Shown here piece by piece: positions 53,524 to 61,705 of a stretch of DNA of 64,000 nt. The stretch is from Treponema sp. Lineage in GTDB: Bacteria; Spirochaetota; Spirochaetia; Treponematales; Treponemataceae. Both the position numbers and the translations under genes were made by a program. Position 1 is the stretch's first letter; each line of letters starts with the position of its first letter. The notes beneath the pieces are model-generated. The model searched no databases. It was given only the letters and a program-made list of their open reading frames with translations, and was not told the DNA's origin. Where the stretch lies: assembly GCA_017449265.1 (NCBI GenBank), contig JAFSJW010000006.1:49558-113557 (forward strand). Direction: 5' to 3'.

Positions 53524-55614
53524 ATGGCTTTTGATATTACTAAAGTACGTAATATCGGTATCAGCGCCCACATTGACTCTGGTAAAACAACGACTTCAGA
53601 ACGCATTTTGTTCTATTGTAATAAGATTCACCAGATTCACGAAGTTCGCGGCAAGGACGGCGTTGGTGCTGTAATGGACAACATGGAGCTGGAGCGTGAG
53701 CGCGGTATTACAATCCAGTCTGCGGCTACGCAGGTTCAGTGGAAAGACACAACCATCAACCTTATCGACACACCAGGACACGTTGACTTTACTGTAGAAG
53801 TTGAACGCTCACTCCGCGTTCTTGACGGAGCTATTATGATTCTTTGCGCCGTTGCTGGCGTTCAGTCTCAGTCAATCACAGTAGACAGACAGCTTAAGAG
53901 ATACCATGTACCTAGAATTGCATTCGTAAACAAATGTGACCGCCAGGGTGCTAACCCAATTCGTGTCTGCGGACAGCTCCGCGACAAGCTCGGATTGAAC
54001 TCACACATGGTAGAGCTTCCAATCGGTCTTGAGGACAAACTTGAAGGCGTTGTTGACCTCGTTGGCATGAAAGCAATCTACTTCGACGGAGAAAATGGCG
54101 AGAACCTTCGCGTTGCTGAAATTCCGGCTCACATGAAAGAGCAGGCTGCCGAGTACCGCGAGAAGCTCATTGATGCAGCTTCCAGCTTCGATGACGAGCT
54201 TATGGAGCTTGCTCTTGACGGAAAAGACATCCCTGAGGAGCTTCTCATCAAGGCTATCCGCAAAGGAACGCTTGCAGAGCAGTTCGTTGGCGTATTCTGC
54301 GGTTCAGCTCATGTCAACAAAGGTATTCAGCCACTTCTTGACGGCGTTCTCCGCTATCTCCCGGATCCGACTGAGGTTCATAACTACGGTCTTGACTTGG
54401 ACAAGAACGAAGAGCAGGTTGAATTGTTCAATGTTCCGGACAAGCCGACTGTTGCACTTGCATTCAAGCTCGATGACGGTCAGTTCGGTCAGCTCACATA
54501 TATCCGCATTTATCAGGGACGCTTGCCGAAAGGTATGGAACTTACGAACGTCCGCACAGGAAAGAGATTCAAGGTTGGTCGCCTTGTCCGCATGAACTCT
54601 GCCGCAATGGAAGATATTTCTGTGGGTGAGCCAGGAGACATTTGCGCGCTCTTTGGTGTAGACTGTGCTTCTGGAGATACATTCTGCGGTGAGGGAATCA
54701 ATGTTGCTATGACATCAATGTTCGTTCCTACACCAGTTATTTCTCAGGCTGTTCGCCCGAAAGATAAGTCTATGGCGGCAAACTTTGCTAAGGCTCTCAA
54801 CCGCTTCACAAAAGAAGACCCAACGTTCCAGACAGAGCTTGACCCAGAGTCAAATGAGACTATCATCAAGGGTATGGGTGAGCTTCACCTTGCCGTATAT
54901 GTTGAGCGCATGAAGCGTGAGTACAAGTGTGAGGTTGAGGTAACACCACCAAAGGTAGCTTACCGCGAATCTATCACTGCGCGCGGCGATTTCAACTACA
55001 CGCACAAAAAGCAGACTGGTGGTTCTGGTCAGTACGGTCGCGTAGCAGGATTCATGGAGCCATTGGCCGACAAAGACTATGAGTTCGTTGACGCAATCAA
55101 GGGAGGCGCAATCCCTAACGAATTCATCCCATCGTGCGACAAAGGTTTCAAGCGCGCTATGGAGAAAGGTTCTCTCATCGGTGCACCTATCGTAGGCGTT
55201 CGTTGTACAATCAATGATGGTCAGTACCATCCTGTAGACTCTTCAGATATCGCTTTCCAGACAGCTGCAATCGGAGCTTTCCGTGAAGCTTATGCTAAGG
55301 CAAAGCCTGTTATCCTTGAGCCTATTATGAAAGTTTCTATCGAAGGACCAACTGAGTTCCAGGGAAATATGTTCGGTCTTATCAACCAGAGACGCGGCGT
55401 AATCTTGGATTCAACTGATGAGAATAATATGTCAACGGTCAATGCGGAAGTTCCGCTTTCAGAAATGTTCGGATTCTCAACTATTCTCCGCTCTTCAACG
55501 CAGGGAAAAGCTGAGTTCACAATGGAATTCTTGAAATACGGTCGCGTTCCAGGCAATGTTGCTGAGGAACTGATGAAGAAGTATCAGGAAGAAAAAAAAG
55601 CTGCTAATAGCTAA
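53524..55614 (+). CDS. fusA: Elongation factor G (EFG1/spirochaete type)
   Basis: A five-domain translational GTPase of 696 residues that moves the ribosome along mRNA. G1 is [15 protein letters not shown], with Ser where most bacterial EF-G have Ala; the switch region reads [20 protein letters not shown] and [13 protein letters not shown], then DTPGHVDFT and [10 protein letters not shown]. This wording is that of mitochondrial EFG1 and of the spdEFG1 group of spirochaetes and planctomycetes, so ribosome recycling is probably the job of a second EF-G elsewhere. AGAGG lies 8 bases before the ATG. Codon use is that of a highly expressed gene. Confidence 0.96.
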   Translation: MAFDITKVRNIGISAHIDSGKTTTSERILFYCNKIHQIHEVRGKDGVGAVMDNMELERERGITIQSAATQVQWKDTTINLIDTPGHVDFTVEVERSLRVLDGAIMILCAVAGVQSQSITVDRQLKRYHVPRIAFVNKCDRQGANPIRVCGQLRDKLGLNSHMVELPIGLEDKLEGVVDLVGMKAIYFDGENGENLRVAEIPAHMKEQAAEYREKLIDAASSFDDELMELALDGKDIPEELLIKAIRKGTLAEQFVGVFCGSAHVNKGIQPLLDGVLRYLPDPTEVHNYGLDLDKNEEQVELFNVPDKPTVALAFKLDDGQFGQLTYIRIYQGRLPKGMELTNVRTGKRFKVGRLVRMNSAAMEDISVGEPGDICALFGVDCASGDTFCGEGINVAMTSMFVPTPVISQAVRPKDKSMAANFAKALNRFTKEDPTFQTELDPESNETIIKGMGELHLAVYVERMKREYKCEVEVTPPKVAYRESITARGDFNYTHKKQTGGSGQYGRVAGFMEPLADKDYEFVDAIKGGAIPNEFIPSCDKGFKRAMEKGSLIGAPIVGVRCTINDGQYHPVDSSDIAFQTAAIGAFREAYAKAKPVILEPIMKVSIEGPTEFQGNMFGLINQRRGVILDSTDENNMSTVNAEVPLSEMFGFSTILRSSTQGKAEFTMEFLKYGRVPGNVAEELMKKYQEEKKAANS

Positions 55615-55624
55615 GGAGTTTTAA

Positions 55625-56305
55625 ATGGAAAAACAGGATCTTTTTGAGAAAAGCCCGGTTCGGCTCTTTGATGCTGCTACAGACGGTGGTCTTAAGGCTG
55701 GAGAACTTGGTCTTGTTACTTCAAAAAAGGGATTGGGAAAAACATCCGTTCTCGTTCAGTTCGGTATGGATTCCCTTCTGAAAGACAAGCAGCTTGTTCA
55801 TGTAACATTTGACCTTCATTCTTCAAATGTTATTTTCTGGTATGATGCTATCTTTACAGAAATCTCAAAGAAGAAGAATGTTGGAAACAGCGCAGAGCTG
55901 AAAGATGATGTTGTTGCAAAAAGAACTATCCTTAACTTTAGCTTGGATAACTTCTCTCTTTCAAAAGTCGTTAACACATTGAACGCTCTTAAAGCTGGTG
56001 GAATTCAGGTTTCTGGCGTTGTTATGGACGGAATCGACTTCTCTAAAGTCAGCGAAGGTGACATTAATTCAGTCGCACAGTACGCTGCTGCAGAGAAAGT
56101 TACAATCTGGGCTTCTTCAACGGCAGAAGGCTCAAAACTCTCAGACTCTGTTCCGGCAGACCTTGAGAAATATTTCGCTGCTGTAGTTCATTTGAACCAG
56201 AAGTCAGATGTTGTTTCGCTTGATGTTCTCAAGATTCATGACAAAAAGAATGTTGAGACAGGTCTTAAGCTTGACACAAAGACTTTGTTGATAACAAAAG
56301 CATAA
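55625..56305 (+). CDS. RecA/KaiC-like ATPase fragment-sized protein encoded with fusA
   Basis: The 226-residue protein starts with FDAATDGGLKAGELGLVTSKKGLGKTSVLVQFG. This is the layout of KaiC/RadA-type RecA folds, with a P-loop SKKGLGKT near residue 33. A Walker B-like strand VSGVVMDGID is followed by SSTAEGSKLSD. There is one RecA core and no second lobe. It is 10 bp downstream of fusA with AAGGAG before its ATG, and a strong terminator follows, so the two genes form one transcript and share abundant codons. A link to translation or GTPase control is suggested by position only. Confidence 0.72.
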   Translation: MEKQDLFEKSPVRLFDAATDGGLKAGELGLVTSKKGLGKTSVLVQFGMDSLLKDKQLVHVTFDLHSSNVIFWYDAIFTEISKKKNVGNSAELKDDVVAKRTILNFSLDNFSLSKVVNTLNALKAGGIQVSGVVMDGIDFSKVSEGDINSVAQYAAAEKVTIWASSTAEGSKLSDSVPADLEKYFAAVVHLNQKSDVVSLDVLKIHDKKNVETGLKLDTKTLLITKA

Positions 56306-56334
56306 TTTTTCCTGCATGATGTAGTGAAAAGCAG

Positions 56335-56369
56335 AAACCGCGCTTCATTTTTTGTGGCGCGGTTTTTTT
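56335..56369 (+). terminator. Intrinsic terminator of the fusA operon
   Basis: AAACCGCGC and GCGCGGTTT pair around 13 bases, with seven T at the end of the stem. Confidence 0.9.
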
Positions 56370-56418
56370 ATTTGCCATGATTGCTTTTTTGGGTAATAAT
56401 TAATCTTGTGAGGAAAAT

Positions 56419-58404
56419 ATGATTGACGAGGAACTTGGAAAATTTAAGGAAGAATTCGTACAAATATCAAAAAGTATTTCTGAGAATAATCGGCTTTCGC
56501 AAAAATCCAAGAAAGATTGGCAAAAACAGCAGGAAAAAATAGAGCGTCGTTTTGATTTGTTCAAGACGGATTTGCTTTTTATCGTGGCTACCGGAATGTT
56601 GAAGGCCGGAAAGTCCACATTCGTAAACCTGCTTTCCAGAAACGAGAACGCTTCCCCAATTGGATTCGGAGTAGACACAACATTGCGCCCTGCACTGATA
56701 AAAATGGCAGGCAAAGACAGCGGAAGCCACGGCGGAATCTACATCTACAAGCGAAAGACAATTCACAATCCCGAGAACGAGATGCAGGAACTCCAGAAAC
56801 AAATGGAGAACATCATCGACAGAATAAAGGGCTTGAAGAAATTCGATGAGAATTACCCCGAAGTTTCGCCAAAGGAGCTGAATCAGGACAATCTGCGCAA
56901 AGTCCTTTGCTCAAAACCCGGCACGAACGAGCTTCTTGACCAATCCCCACTCCTTGTGGTAGTGGAAGTTCCGTACAATGAAGAAAGCCGCATTTTCTCC
57001 GAGAACTGCGTCATTTTCGATATGCCTGGGCTGGACTCAAACGATGCCGAAATTTCCCAGAACTTTGAAATGTACAATGCAATTTTCAAGGAATGTGACC
57101 TTGTTCTTTTCATTCAGAGCAATATGTCTCCGGTGAACGATGCGGCTTGCGGCTATCTTGCAAAAATCGGGAAAGACCGCTCGTCATGCACATACAGGCT
57201 TGTTCAGAACAGAATGCGCGCAAAGTACTGGCTTGAGGAGAGCATAATCAGGAAGGAACTTAGCGAGCAGGCTGAAAACGGAATCAAGAATTTCGTCAAA
57301 AAGCTGAACACGAACAAAGTTTCAGAATCATCGCTAAAATCATGGTCCGCCAATTTGGGTATGGCATACGATGTGATTTTCAATGCGAACGACATTTCAA
57401 AAGACAAATTCAATGCGGACGAACTTTTGAGCGAATCCGAGTTTTTGGGCATGGAAGAAAATCTGTGGTCCGATATAAAGGAAAACGGAAAAGAGCAACG
57501 AAAATCGCATTGCAAAGACGAGCTTTGCAACGACTTGAAAGATGTTTCCTCAGACATGGAGCGAAAAATCTATTCGCTCAAAAGTGAAATTGCGAGCAAA
57601 GAATCCGAAATCAATATTCTTATTGATGAGAAAAACCTTATCGAATCTTACGGGCGGCGGACGAAAAAAGAAAACTGGATTGGTCTTGATTTTACGCTTT
57701 CCACAGATTTGAAAAGGCAAATTGAGGCGGAGCTTCGCGAAAGTTTCAAACATTTGCGCTCAAGTACCAAATACTGCGAGATTCTGCCCGAAAAAGTTTC
57801 AAGTTTCAAGATTAAGGGCACCGATTACGACAAATTCCTCATTGAGTGCAGCGAAAACGCAAAGACGCTTACGAAAAAAATCATTGAGGAGTCGAACCTT
57901 GAGAAAGTTGATTCGGGCGACTTTGATGTAATAAAAATCCTGAACAAGAAAATCGAGGAGATGAATCAGGACGCGCCCGAGATAATTCTCCAGATTCCTA
58001 AAATCGAATACCGCTCAAAAACCGTGGGAAATTTGTCCGAAAATATCCCGCTTGATATTGCACAGATTGACCCGCACAAGGAAACGGGGCGATTTTTGTT
58101 CATCTCGTTTGAAAAAGCAATCTTTGTGAACGAGTCCATGCTTTCGGACGAGTACGATAAAATCATCGCACATTATGTGAAATCGTCATGCTCAGTACTG
58201 AAAAAAGTTATGGGCGATATTATGACTGACATTCTGAATGCGCATATTTCAGGTTATCTTAAAGAAAGCCTTGCTGAGAAAGAAAGCGAAATGTACAAGG
58301 CAAAGCTGGAACTTGAAAATTTGAACGGTGAAAAGGAACTTTTCTCCAGCGAAAAAGAAAAACTTTTGGCTCTTGAGGAAAAAATCAGGGAACTGAAAAT
58401 ATGA
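56419..58404 (+). CDS. Dynamin-family large GTPase
   Basis: The 661-residue protein has a GTPase domain with P-loop ATGMLKAGKSTFVNLL (about residues 56-71), a conserved Thr in GFGVDTTLRP, and G3 FDMPGLDSND. The usual NKxD is not clear (QNRMRAKYW may stand for it). Long charged helices follow, as in bacterial dynamin-like proteins that remodel or protect membranes. Coiled coils lie before the G domain and at the very C-terminus (EKESEMYKAKLELENLNGEK). GAGG precedes the ATG. The start of the next gene overlaps its end by four bases, so the two products probably work together. Confidence 0.85.
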   Translation: MIDEELGKFKEEFVQISKSISENNRLSQKSKKDWQKQQEKIERRFDLFKTDLLFIVATGMLKAGKSTFVNLLSRNENASPIGFGVDTTLRPALIKMAGKDSGSHGGIYIYKRKTIHNPENEMQELQKQMENIIDRIKGLKKFDENYPEVSPKELNQDNLRKVLCSKPGTNELLDQSPLLVVVEVPYNEESRIFSENCVIFDMPGLDSNDAEISQNFEMYNAIFKECDLVLFIQSNMSPVNDAACGYLAKIGKDRSSCTYRLVQNRMRAKYWLEESIIRKELSEQAENGIKNFVKKLNTNKVSESSLKSWSANLGMAYDVIFNANDISKDKFNADELLSESEFLGMEENLWSDIKENGKEQRKSHCKDELCNDLKDVSSDMERKIYSLKSEIASKESEINILIDEKNLIESYGRRTKKENWIGLDFTLSTDLKRQIEAELRESFKHLRSSTKYCEILPEKVSSFKIKGTDYDKFLIECSENAKTLTKKIIEESNLEKVDSGDFDVIKILNKKIEEMNQDAPEIILQIPKIEYRSKTVGNLSENIPLDIAQIDPHKETGRFLFISFEKAIFVNESMLSDEYDKIIAHYVKSSCSVLKKVMGDIMTDILNAHISGYLKESLAEKESEMYKAKLELENLNGEKELFSSEKEKLLALEEKIRELKI

Positions 58405-59309
58405 AAAAACTCTTAAAACAATGTCTTCTCGTCCTGATTTTGATTGCGCTCTATTTTGCGTCTGATTTCTATGCGAAAGGACAGATTCTGAATTCAACGC
58501 TCCCAGTTCCTGTTTTGGGCTGGATTTTTTGGATTCTTCTTGCATTTGCCGCCGTTGACATTCTTATTGAGCCGATTCTTTCTTTCAGAAGACTTACGCG
58601 TTTTCGCGAGATAGACATTACCAAAGAGGCGGCAATTATCAGAAAGCGGCTTGACGAGAAGGACAGCAAGAACGATTTGTTCTGGGCCATAAACTCGGAG
58701 CTAGTGCGCTCGCTTCCAAAAAAATCACCCGAGTACCGCGCCAGGGAGGAAAAACTTTCCGAACTTGTGGACGAATATTACAAGCGGCTTTCGCCCGAAG
58801 TGTCCTCAGTCATAAAGAAATACAGCTGGAAAGCCGCGCTCTGCGTGGTGTTCAGCAGGAACCCTCTCATAGACGGAGTCCTTATGTTCCTTGCGCAGCT
58901 AAAAATGGCTATGGAGCTTATGAAACTCTACGGCTTTAAGCTCTCGCCGCTTTTCAATATTCTCTGCTTTTTTTGGATTGCTTCAAATTCTGCGCTGAAC
59001 GGTATTTTCAATCAGGCAGGCGCAGACAGCGTGGGAGAAATCTTGAGCGGCATGTTAAGCGACGGCGGGCTGATTGAGGAAGGATTCCAGAATCGGCTGG
59101 CGGCGCGGGCTAGTTCCTGCGTGATTGAGGCTCTCACATCTGCAACGACAGTTTATGTTACAGGCGCAATCATCAACAGAAAGCTCAAAGGCGAAATAAA
59201 AGATATGTCCATAAAAGAGCTGTTCAAGATGCGCCGTGAAGGACGCGCCGAATTGCTCAAAGACATTCCGTCCGCCGCCCTTGAGAATGTGAAAAAAGTT
59301 TTTATATGA
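58401..59309 (+). CDS. DUF697/YcjF-like membrane protein partnered with the dynamin-like GTPase
   Basis: The 302-residue protein has two N-terminal membrane helices (about 6-25 and 38-57), a charged helical middle, and a C-terminal part with the DUF697 pattern FSRNPLIDGVLMFLAQLKMA followed by hydrophobic segments. DUF697 proteins such as YcjF accompany GTPases. The ATG is within ATGA of the upstream stop, so expression is coupled. Together the genes look like a two-part membrane-remodelling or stress module; the target membrane and trigger are unknown. Confidence 0.78.
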   Translation: MKKLLKQCLLVLILIALYFASDFYAKGQILNSTLPVPVLGWIFWILLAFAAVDILIEPILSFRRLTRFREIDITKEAAIIRKRLDEKDSKNDLFWAINSELVRSLPKKSPEYRAREEKLSELVDEYYKRLSPEVSSVIKKYSWKAALCVVFSRNPLIDGVLMFLAQLKMAMELMKLYGFKLSPLFNILCFFWIASNSALNGIFNQAGADSVGEILSGMLSDGGLIEEGFQNRLAARASSCVIEALTSATTVYVTGAIINRKLKGEIKDMSIKELFKMRREGRAELLKDIPSAALENVKKVFI

Positions 59310-59528
59310 CAAAAACTTTCCTTTTTTGTATACTTGAAATAAGTTATAATAAGAATGCGAATCCGTTGCTTCCATGCACGACCGCTAACGCGGAGCCCCT
59401 TTCCGTATAGCTTGGGCTTATTCGGGTCTGCCCCCAGATTGATTCTAAAACTCAGAACGGATTGCTAGCTCTGGCTGAGTCGGGGGCACTCGCAGGTGAT
59501 TTGGTTCTAAAACTTAGAACTCATCCGC
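59310..59528. other. Non-coding stretch with short repeats
   Basis: It contains TATAAT near 59345-59350 on the plus strand with no gene after it, two copies of TTCTAAAACTYAGAAC (59443-59458 and 59505-59520, 62 bp apart), and complementary TGCCCCC/GGGGGCA blocks. A small RNA is possible, but I could not match any known RNA. Confidence 0.4.
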
Positions 59529-59580
59529 GAGATTTTGCGTAGCAAAATCTCGGCCACCTTGCAGCTTGCGGCAAGGTGCG
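59528..59580. repeat. Double hairpin with GC-NNN-GC tip, copy 2
   Basis: CGAGATTTTGC pairs with GCAAAATCTCG around GTA; then GC, and CACCTTGC pairs with GCAAGGTG. It ends one base before the stop of the PIN toxin gene and also follows the DUF697 gene, between convergent genes. Confidence 0.78.
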
Positions 59581-59581
59581 G

Positions 59582-59998
59582 TTATTTTTGATAAATCTTC
59601 AAAAACTCTGTCGGAGTAATCAAGCGATTTGCAGACAAGAAAAAATCGGATGTATTTCGCGTTACGATATAATCCGCGCTGATTTGCTGGGCAACTTGGT
59701 TCTGCACACTGTCTTCAAAATCTGCCCAATCAGATTCAAGAGCCGCAAAAATACACTGTTCGTCAACACCCGCAACGGACAAAAACATCAAAATTTTTCT
59801 GACAAGCTCTTTTGCTTTCTCATTGCTACGCAACTGTTTTCGCAAAACATAGAAAATGTCAGTTACAGAAGCCGCCGAAACATACATCTCAAAGCCCTTT
59901 GCGCTGGCAACTGAAATGACATTTTTCGATTCATCGCACAAATCTGGGGTTTGCAAAAGAACATCGAGTACGATATTGCTATCTAAGAATATCACCAT
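59582..59998 (-). CDS. PIN-domain toxin (VapC-like RNase)
   Basis: The 138-residue protein starts MVIFLDSNIVLDVLLQ with the first catalytic Asp of the PIN fold and ends with ADYIVTRNTSDF then ITPTEFLKIY, the classic second half. Such proteins cut tRNA or rRNA when released from their antitoxin. GGAAG lies before the ATG at 59998; an upstream ATG at 60022 would add eight residues. The start overlaps the antitoxin gene by 20 bp, so toxin and antitoxin are co-transcribed and coupled, antitoxin first. Confidence 0.87.
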   Translation of the reverse strand: MVIFLDSNIVLDVLLQTPDLCDESKNVISVASAKGFEMYVSAASVTDIFYVLRKQLRSNEKAKELVRKILMFLSVAGVDEQCIFAALESDWADFEDSVQNQVAQQISADYIVTRNTSDFFLSANRLITPTEFLKIYQK

Positions 59999-60227
59999 AT
60001 TTTTCTTCCAGTCGCTCTGCATGGATTTCTTTCATTGATATCGGCTTGTCAGAATGAATCACGCCTGTCAATTCTTCTAAAATTTTCGAAACAGACTCAT
60101 TTTTTACTATTTTCTGCGGTACAAATTCGTCAAGAGCGGTAATTATAACGCGCTGATTCGGCTTGAAAATCCGTGTGTCGAACGGAACACAAGTATTGCC
60201 GTCAAAATATCCTGCAACTGCCAACAT
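59979..60227 (-). CDS. Antitoxin of the PIN toxin
   Basis: The 82-residue protein begins MLAVAGYFDGNTCVPFDTRI, probably a small dimerising or DNA-binding part. A helix-rich tail follows (SKILEELTGVIHSDKPISMK then LEEKYGDILR) that would wrap the toxin. AAGGAGGG stands right before the ATG at 60227, so the longer TTG-started frame is rejected. Promoter at 60243-60271. The family is not one I can name exactly. Confidence 0.75.
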   Translation of the reverse strand: MLAVAGYFDGNTCVPFDTRIFKPNQRVIITALDEFVPQKIVKNESVSKILEELTGVIHSDKPISMKEIHAERLEEKYGDILR

Positions 60228-60242
60228 AAGCCCTCCTTGCAA

Positions 60243-60271
60243 AGTATAACATGAAATTTATAGCTTTTCCA
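60243..60271 (-). promoter_or_regulatory. Promoter of the toxin/antitoxin pair
   Basis: Minus strand TGGAAA (60271-60266), 17 bp, TATACT (60248-60243), with TG one base before the -10 box. Leader about 8-9 bases plus the strong ribosome site. Confidence 0.5.
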
Positions 60272-60710
60272 CTGAAACTGACGACTTTGTAAAGAATAAA
60301 AAAATCAATGGCACAACATTATGTTTTGATGTAGAATGAAAGGACAATAGAGCTGATTCGCGGGGCGCATTCCCAAACAAGAAATCCGACACAAAAAAAA
60401 TACGCGTGCGCAGGTTCGCACCGCCAAACTCGTTCTGTGCGTGTACGAGTTTGCAAAGCAAACTCATTCTGCGTGGAGCGTATTTTTTTGCGACTTGGGG
60501 GCTGATTGGTCGGGGGCAGCTACATCCTGATTTGCGTCAGTACGGCTTGCCCTTCGTCGGCTTCACCTGCATTTTGACAGACAGAGCTGTTTGTGACCAC
60601 CCAGAACTCATCCGCGAGATTGCACTTTGGAGCTTTGCTCCAAAGTGCATATTCCCCCACGGTCATTGAGTAATGCGAAGCATATATCGAAACCACCTGC
60701 CAGAAAAGAC
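60272..60710. other. Structured non-coding stretch of about 440 bp
   Basis: No convincing gene on either strand. It holds a 12-bp inverted repeat, AAAAAAATACGC (60394-60405) with GCGTATTTTTTT (60478-60489), which encloses the hairpin GAGTTTGC, AAA, GCAAACTC (60447-60465). It also holds a perfect 13-bp hairpin TGCACTTTGGAGC, TTT, GCTCCAAAGTGCA (60621-60649), and AGAACTCATCCGCGAGATT (60603-60621), which also occurs at 59516-59534. GC content is above the neighbouring intergenic regions. Confidence 0.55.
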
Positions 60711-60712
60711 CG

Positions 60713-60763
60713 CACAAACGGCAAAGCCGTTTGTGGCCACCTTGCCGTTTACGGCAAGGTGCA
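60713..60763. repeat. Double hairpin with GC-NNN-GC tip, copy 3
   Basis: CACAAACGGC pairs with GCCGTTTGTG around AAA; then GC, and CACCTTGCCG pairs with CGGCAAGGTG around TTTA. It lies directly behind the stop of the minus-strand gene at 60765. Confidence 0.78.
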
Positions 60764-60764
60764 C

Positions 60765-61319
60765 TTACATTGGTATTTTTGTTAGCTGTTTCTGCTCTTC
60801 GTTAATTTTGTCCTTGAACTTGATGCCCATGTTTTTCATAAACCACACTTTAAGATTAGCCCGCTCTTTTGCTATGATTTTCGTAATCTCCTCATATGTT
60901 TCCGCTGTCATGTAATGTGTTCCGGAATCAAATTCACCAATTTTTGCACTGTTCAGAAGAAATAAAGTTCCATCATCTGTTACATAAGAAATTCTTGATG
61001 TCGCGTCATCATTTAAATTGCAGTATGAGAATGTTATGTTCCTGAAAGATGATTGTAAATCTTTGTTCTTTCCCTCCATGTATATGATGCACTCGTTGTT
61101 TTCACCAGTGGCAACATAGAATTCCTTATTTTCAAATTGCTTGCTTTGGATTTCAATTTCAGGCTTTACCTGTTTTAGTCCATAATTCTCGGCGATTTTT
61201 GCCGCAGATTTTGTCGAATAGATTTTTTCTGCATTTGCTTTTAAAGAACGGGGCTTTGCTTTGGCAAAAACTGCCGATACTGAAATAAGTGCAATAAATA
61301 TTGCGATGAATTTTTTCAT
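60765..61319 (-). CDS. Secreted protein of unknown function
   Basis: The 184-residue product starts MKKFIAIFIALISVSAVFAK, a signal peptide, followed by a Lys-rich, mostly beta-strand body (NECIIYMEGKNKDLQSS, YVTDDGTLFLLNS) and a basic helical end. I recognise no family. GGAG lies 7 bases before the ATG at 61319; a TTG 12 bases earlier is part of that site. The two flanking genes are not in operon with it. It could be a small stress or host-interaction protein, but nothing in the sequence decides this. Confidence 0.65.
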   Translation of the reverse strand: MKKFIAIFIALISVSAVFAKAKPRSLKANAEKIYSTKSAAKIAENYGLKQVKPEIEIQSKQFENKEFYVATGENNECIIYMEGKNKDLQSSFRNITFSYCNLNDDATSRISYVTDDGTLFLLNSAKIGEFDSGTHYMTAETYEEITKIIAKERANLKVWFMKNMGIKFKDKINEEQKQLTKIPM

Positions 61320-61421
61320 GCTTTTCTCCAACTTTTTTTGTGATTATATATTAATAAAGATAAAATTAAGTTTTGTCTATACTAAATTTAAGAAATATAG
61401 GAAAATTTTTGGAAAAATCAA

Positions 61422-61646
61422 ATGGCGAGTAAAATTACGATGAAAATAACTTATTGTCCTCTGTGTAACCGCGAACATGCACTTGAACGACTTGGCCGCG
61501 GACTTATGATTGCCGTTGACGGAAAAATGACTTATTTTAACGAAGAGTTCTACAAATGCACTTTTCAGGAAAAACTTTTTACCTCCGATGAGCATCTGAA
61601 CGAGCTTTTAGAGCAGGCACGGAGTGAAGAAAACCGCAATTCATAA
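61422..61646 (+). CDS. Small zinc-ribbon protein resembling the N-terminus of YgiT/MqsA antitoxins
   Basis: A 74-residue protein with CPLCNREHALERLGRG, then DGKMTYFNEEFYKC and a helical end (LNELLEQARSEEN). The spacing of the Cys pair, the central strand pair and the closing LLEQAR helix recalls the zinc-binding half of YgiT/MqsA-type antitoxins. The helix-turn-helix half is missing, and no toxin gene is adjacent. Only three Cys are present, so metal binding would need a His or be incomplete. Start either 61422 (GGA upstream) or 61440. Confidence 0.55.
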   Translation: MASKITMKITYCPLCNREHALERLGRGLMIAVDGKMTYFNEEFYKCTFQEKLFTSDEHLNELLEQARSEENRNS

Positions 61647-61668
61647 AAAACAATTTTCTTTGTGCAAT

Positions 61669-61696
61669 TTGATTGCTGCTGAAAATATGCTAGAAT
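61669..61696 (+). promoter_or_regulatory. Promoter of the GH25 gene, predicted leaderless
   Basis: TTGATT (61669-61674), 16 bp, TAGAAT (61691-61696), with TG before the -10 box. Start site near 61703, 3 bases before the ATG. Confidence 0.6.
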
Positions 61697-61705
61697 GATT
61701 CTATT

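Noticed and set aside
59310..59581. tRNA, SRP RNA or tmRNA gene
   Set aside because: I looked for cloverleaf arms, a CCA end and the conserved SRP tetraloop helix and found none.
59528..60763. Integron attC sites
   Set aside because: The hairpins lack the GTTRRRY and RYYYAAC core pairs and no integrase gene is near; kept only as a possibility to test.
60406..60915. Several short open frames (60406-60669, 60520-60717, 60673-60915)
   Set aside because: No ribosome sites, they overlap one another and the hairpins, and the composition is not protein-like.
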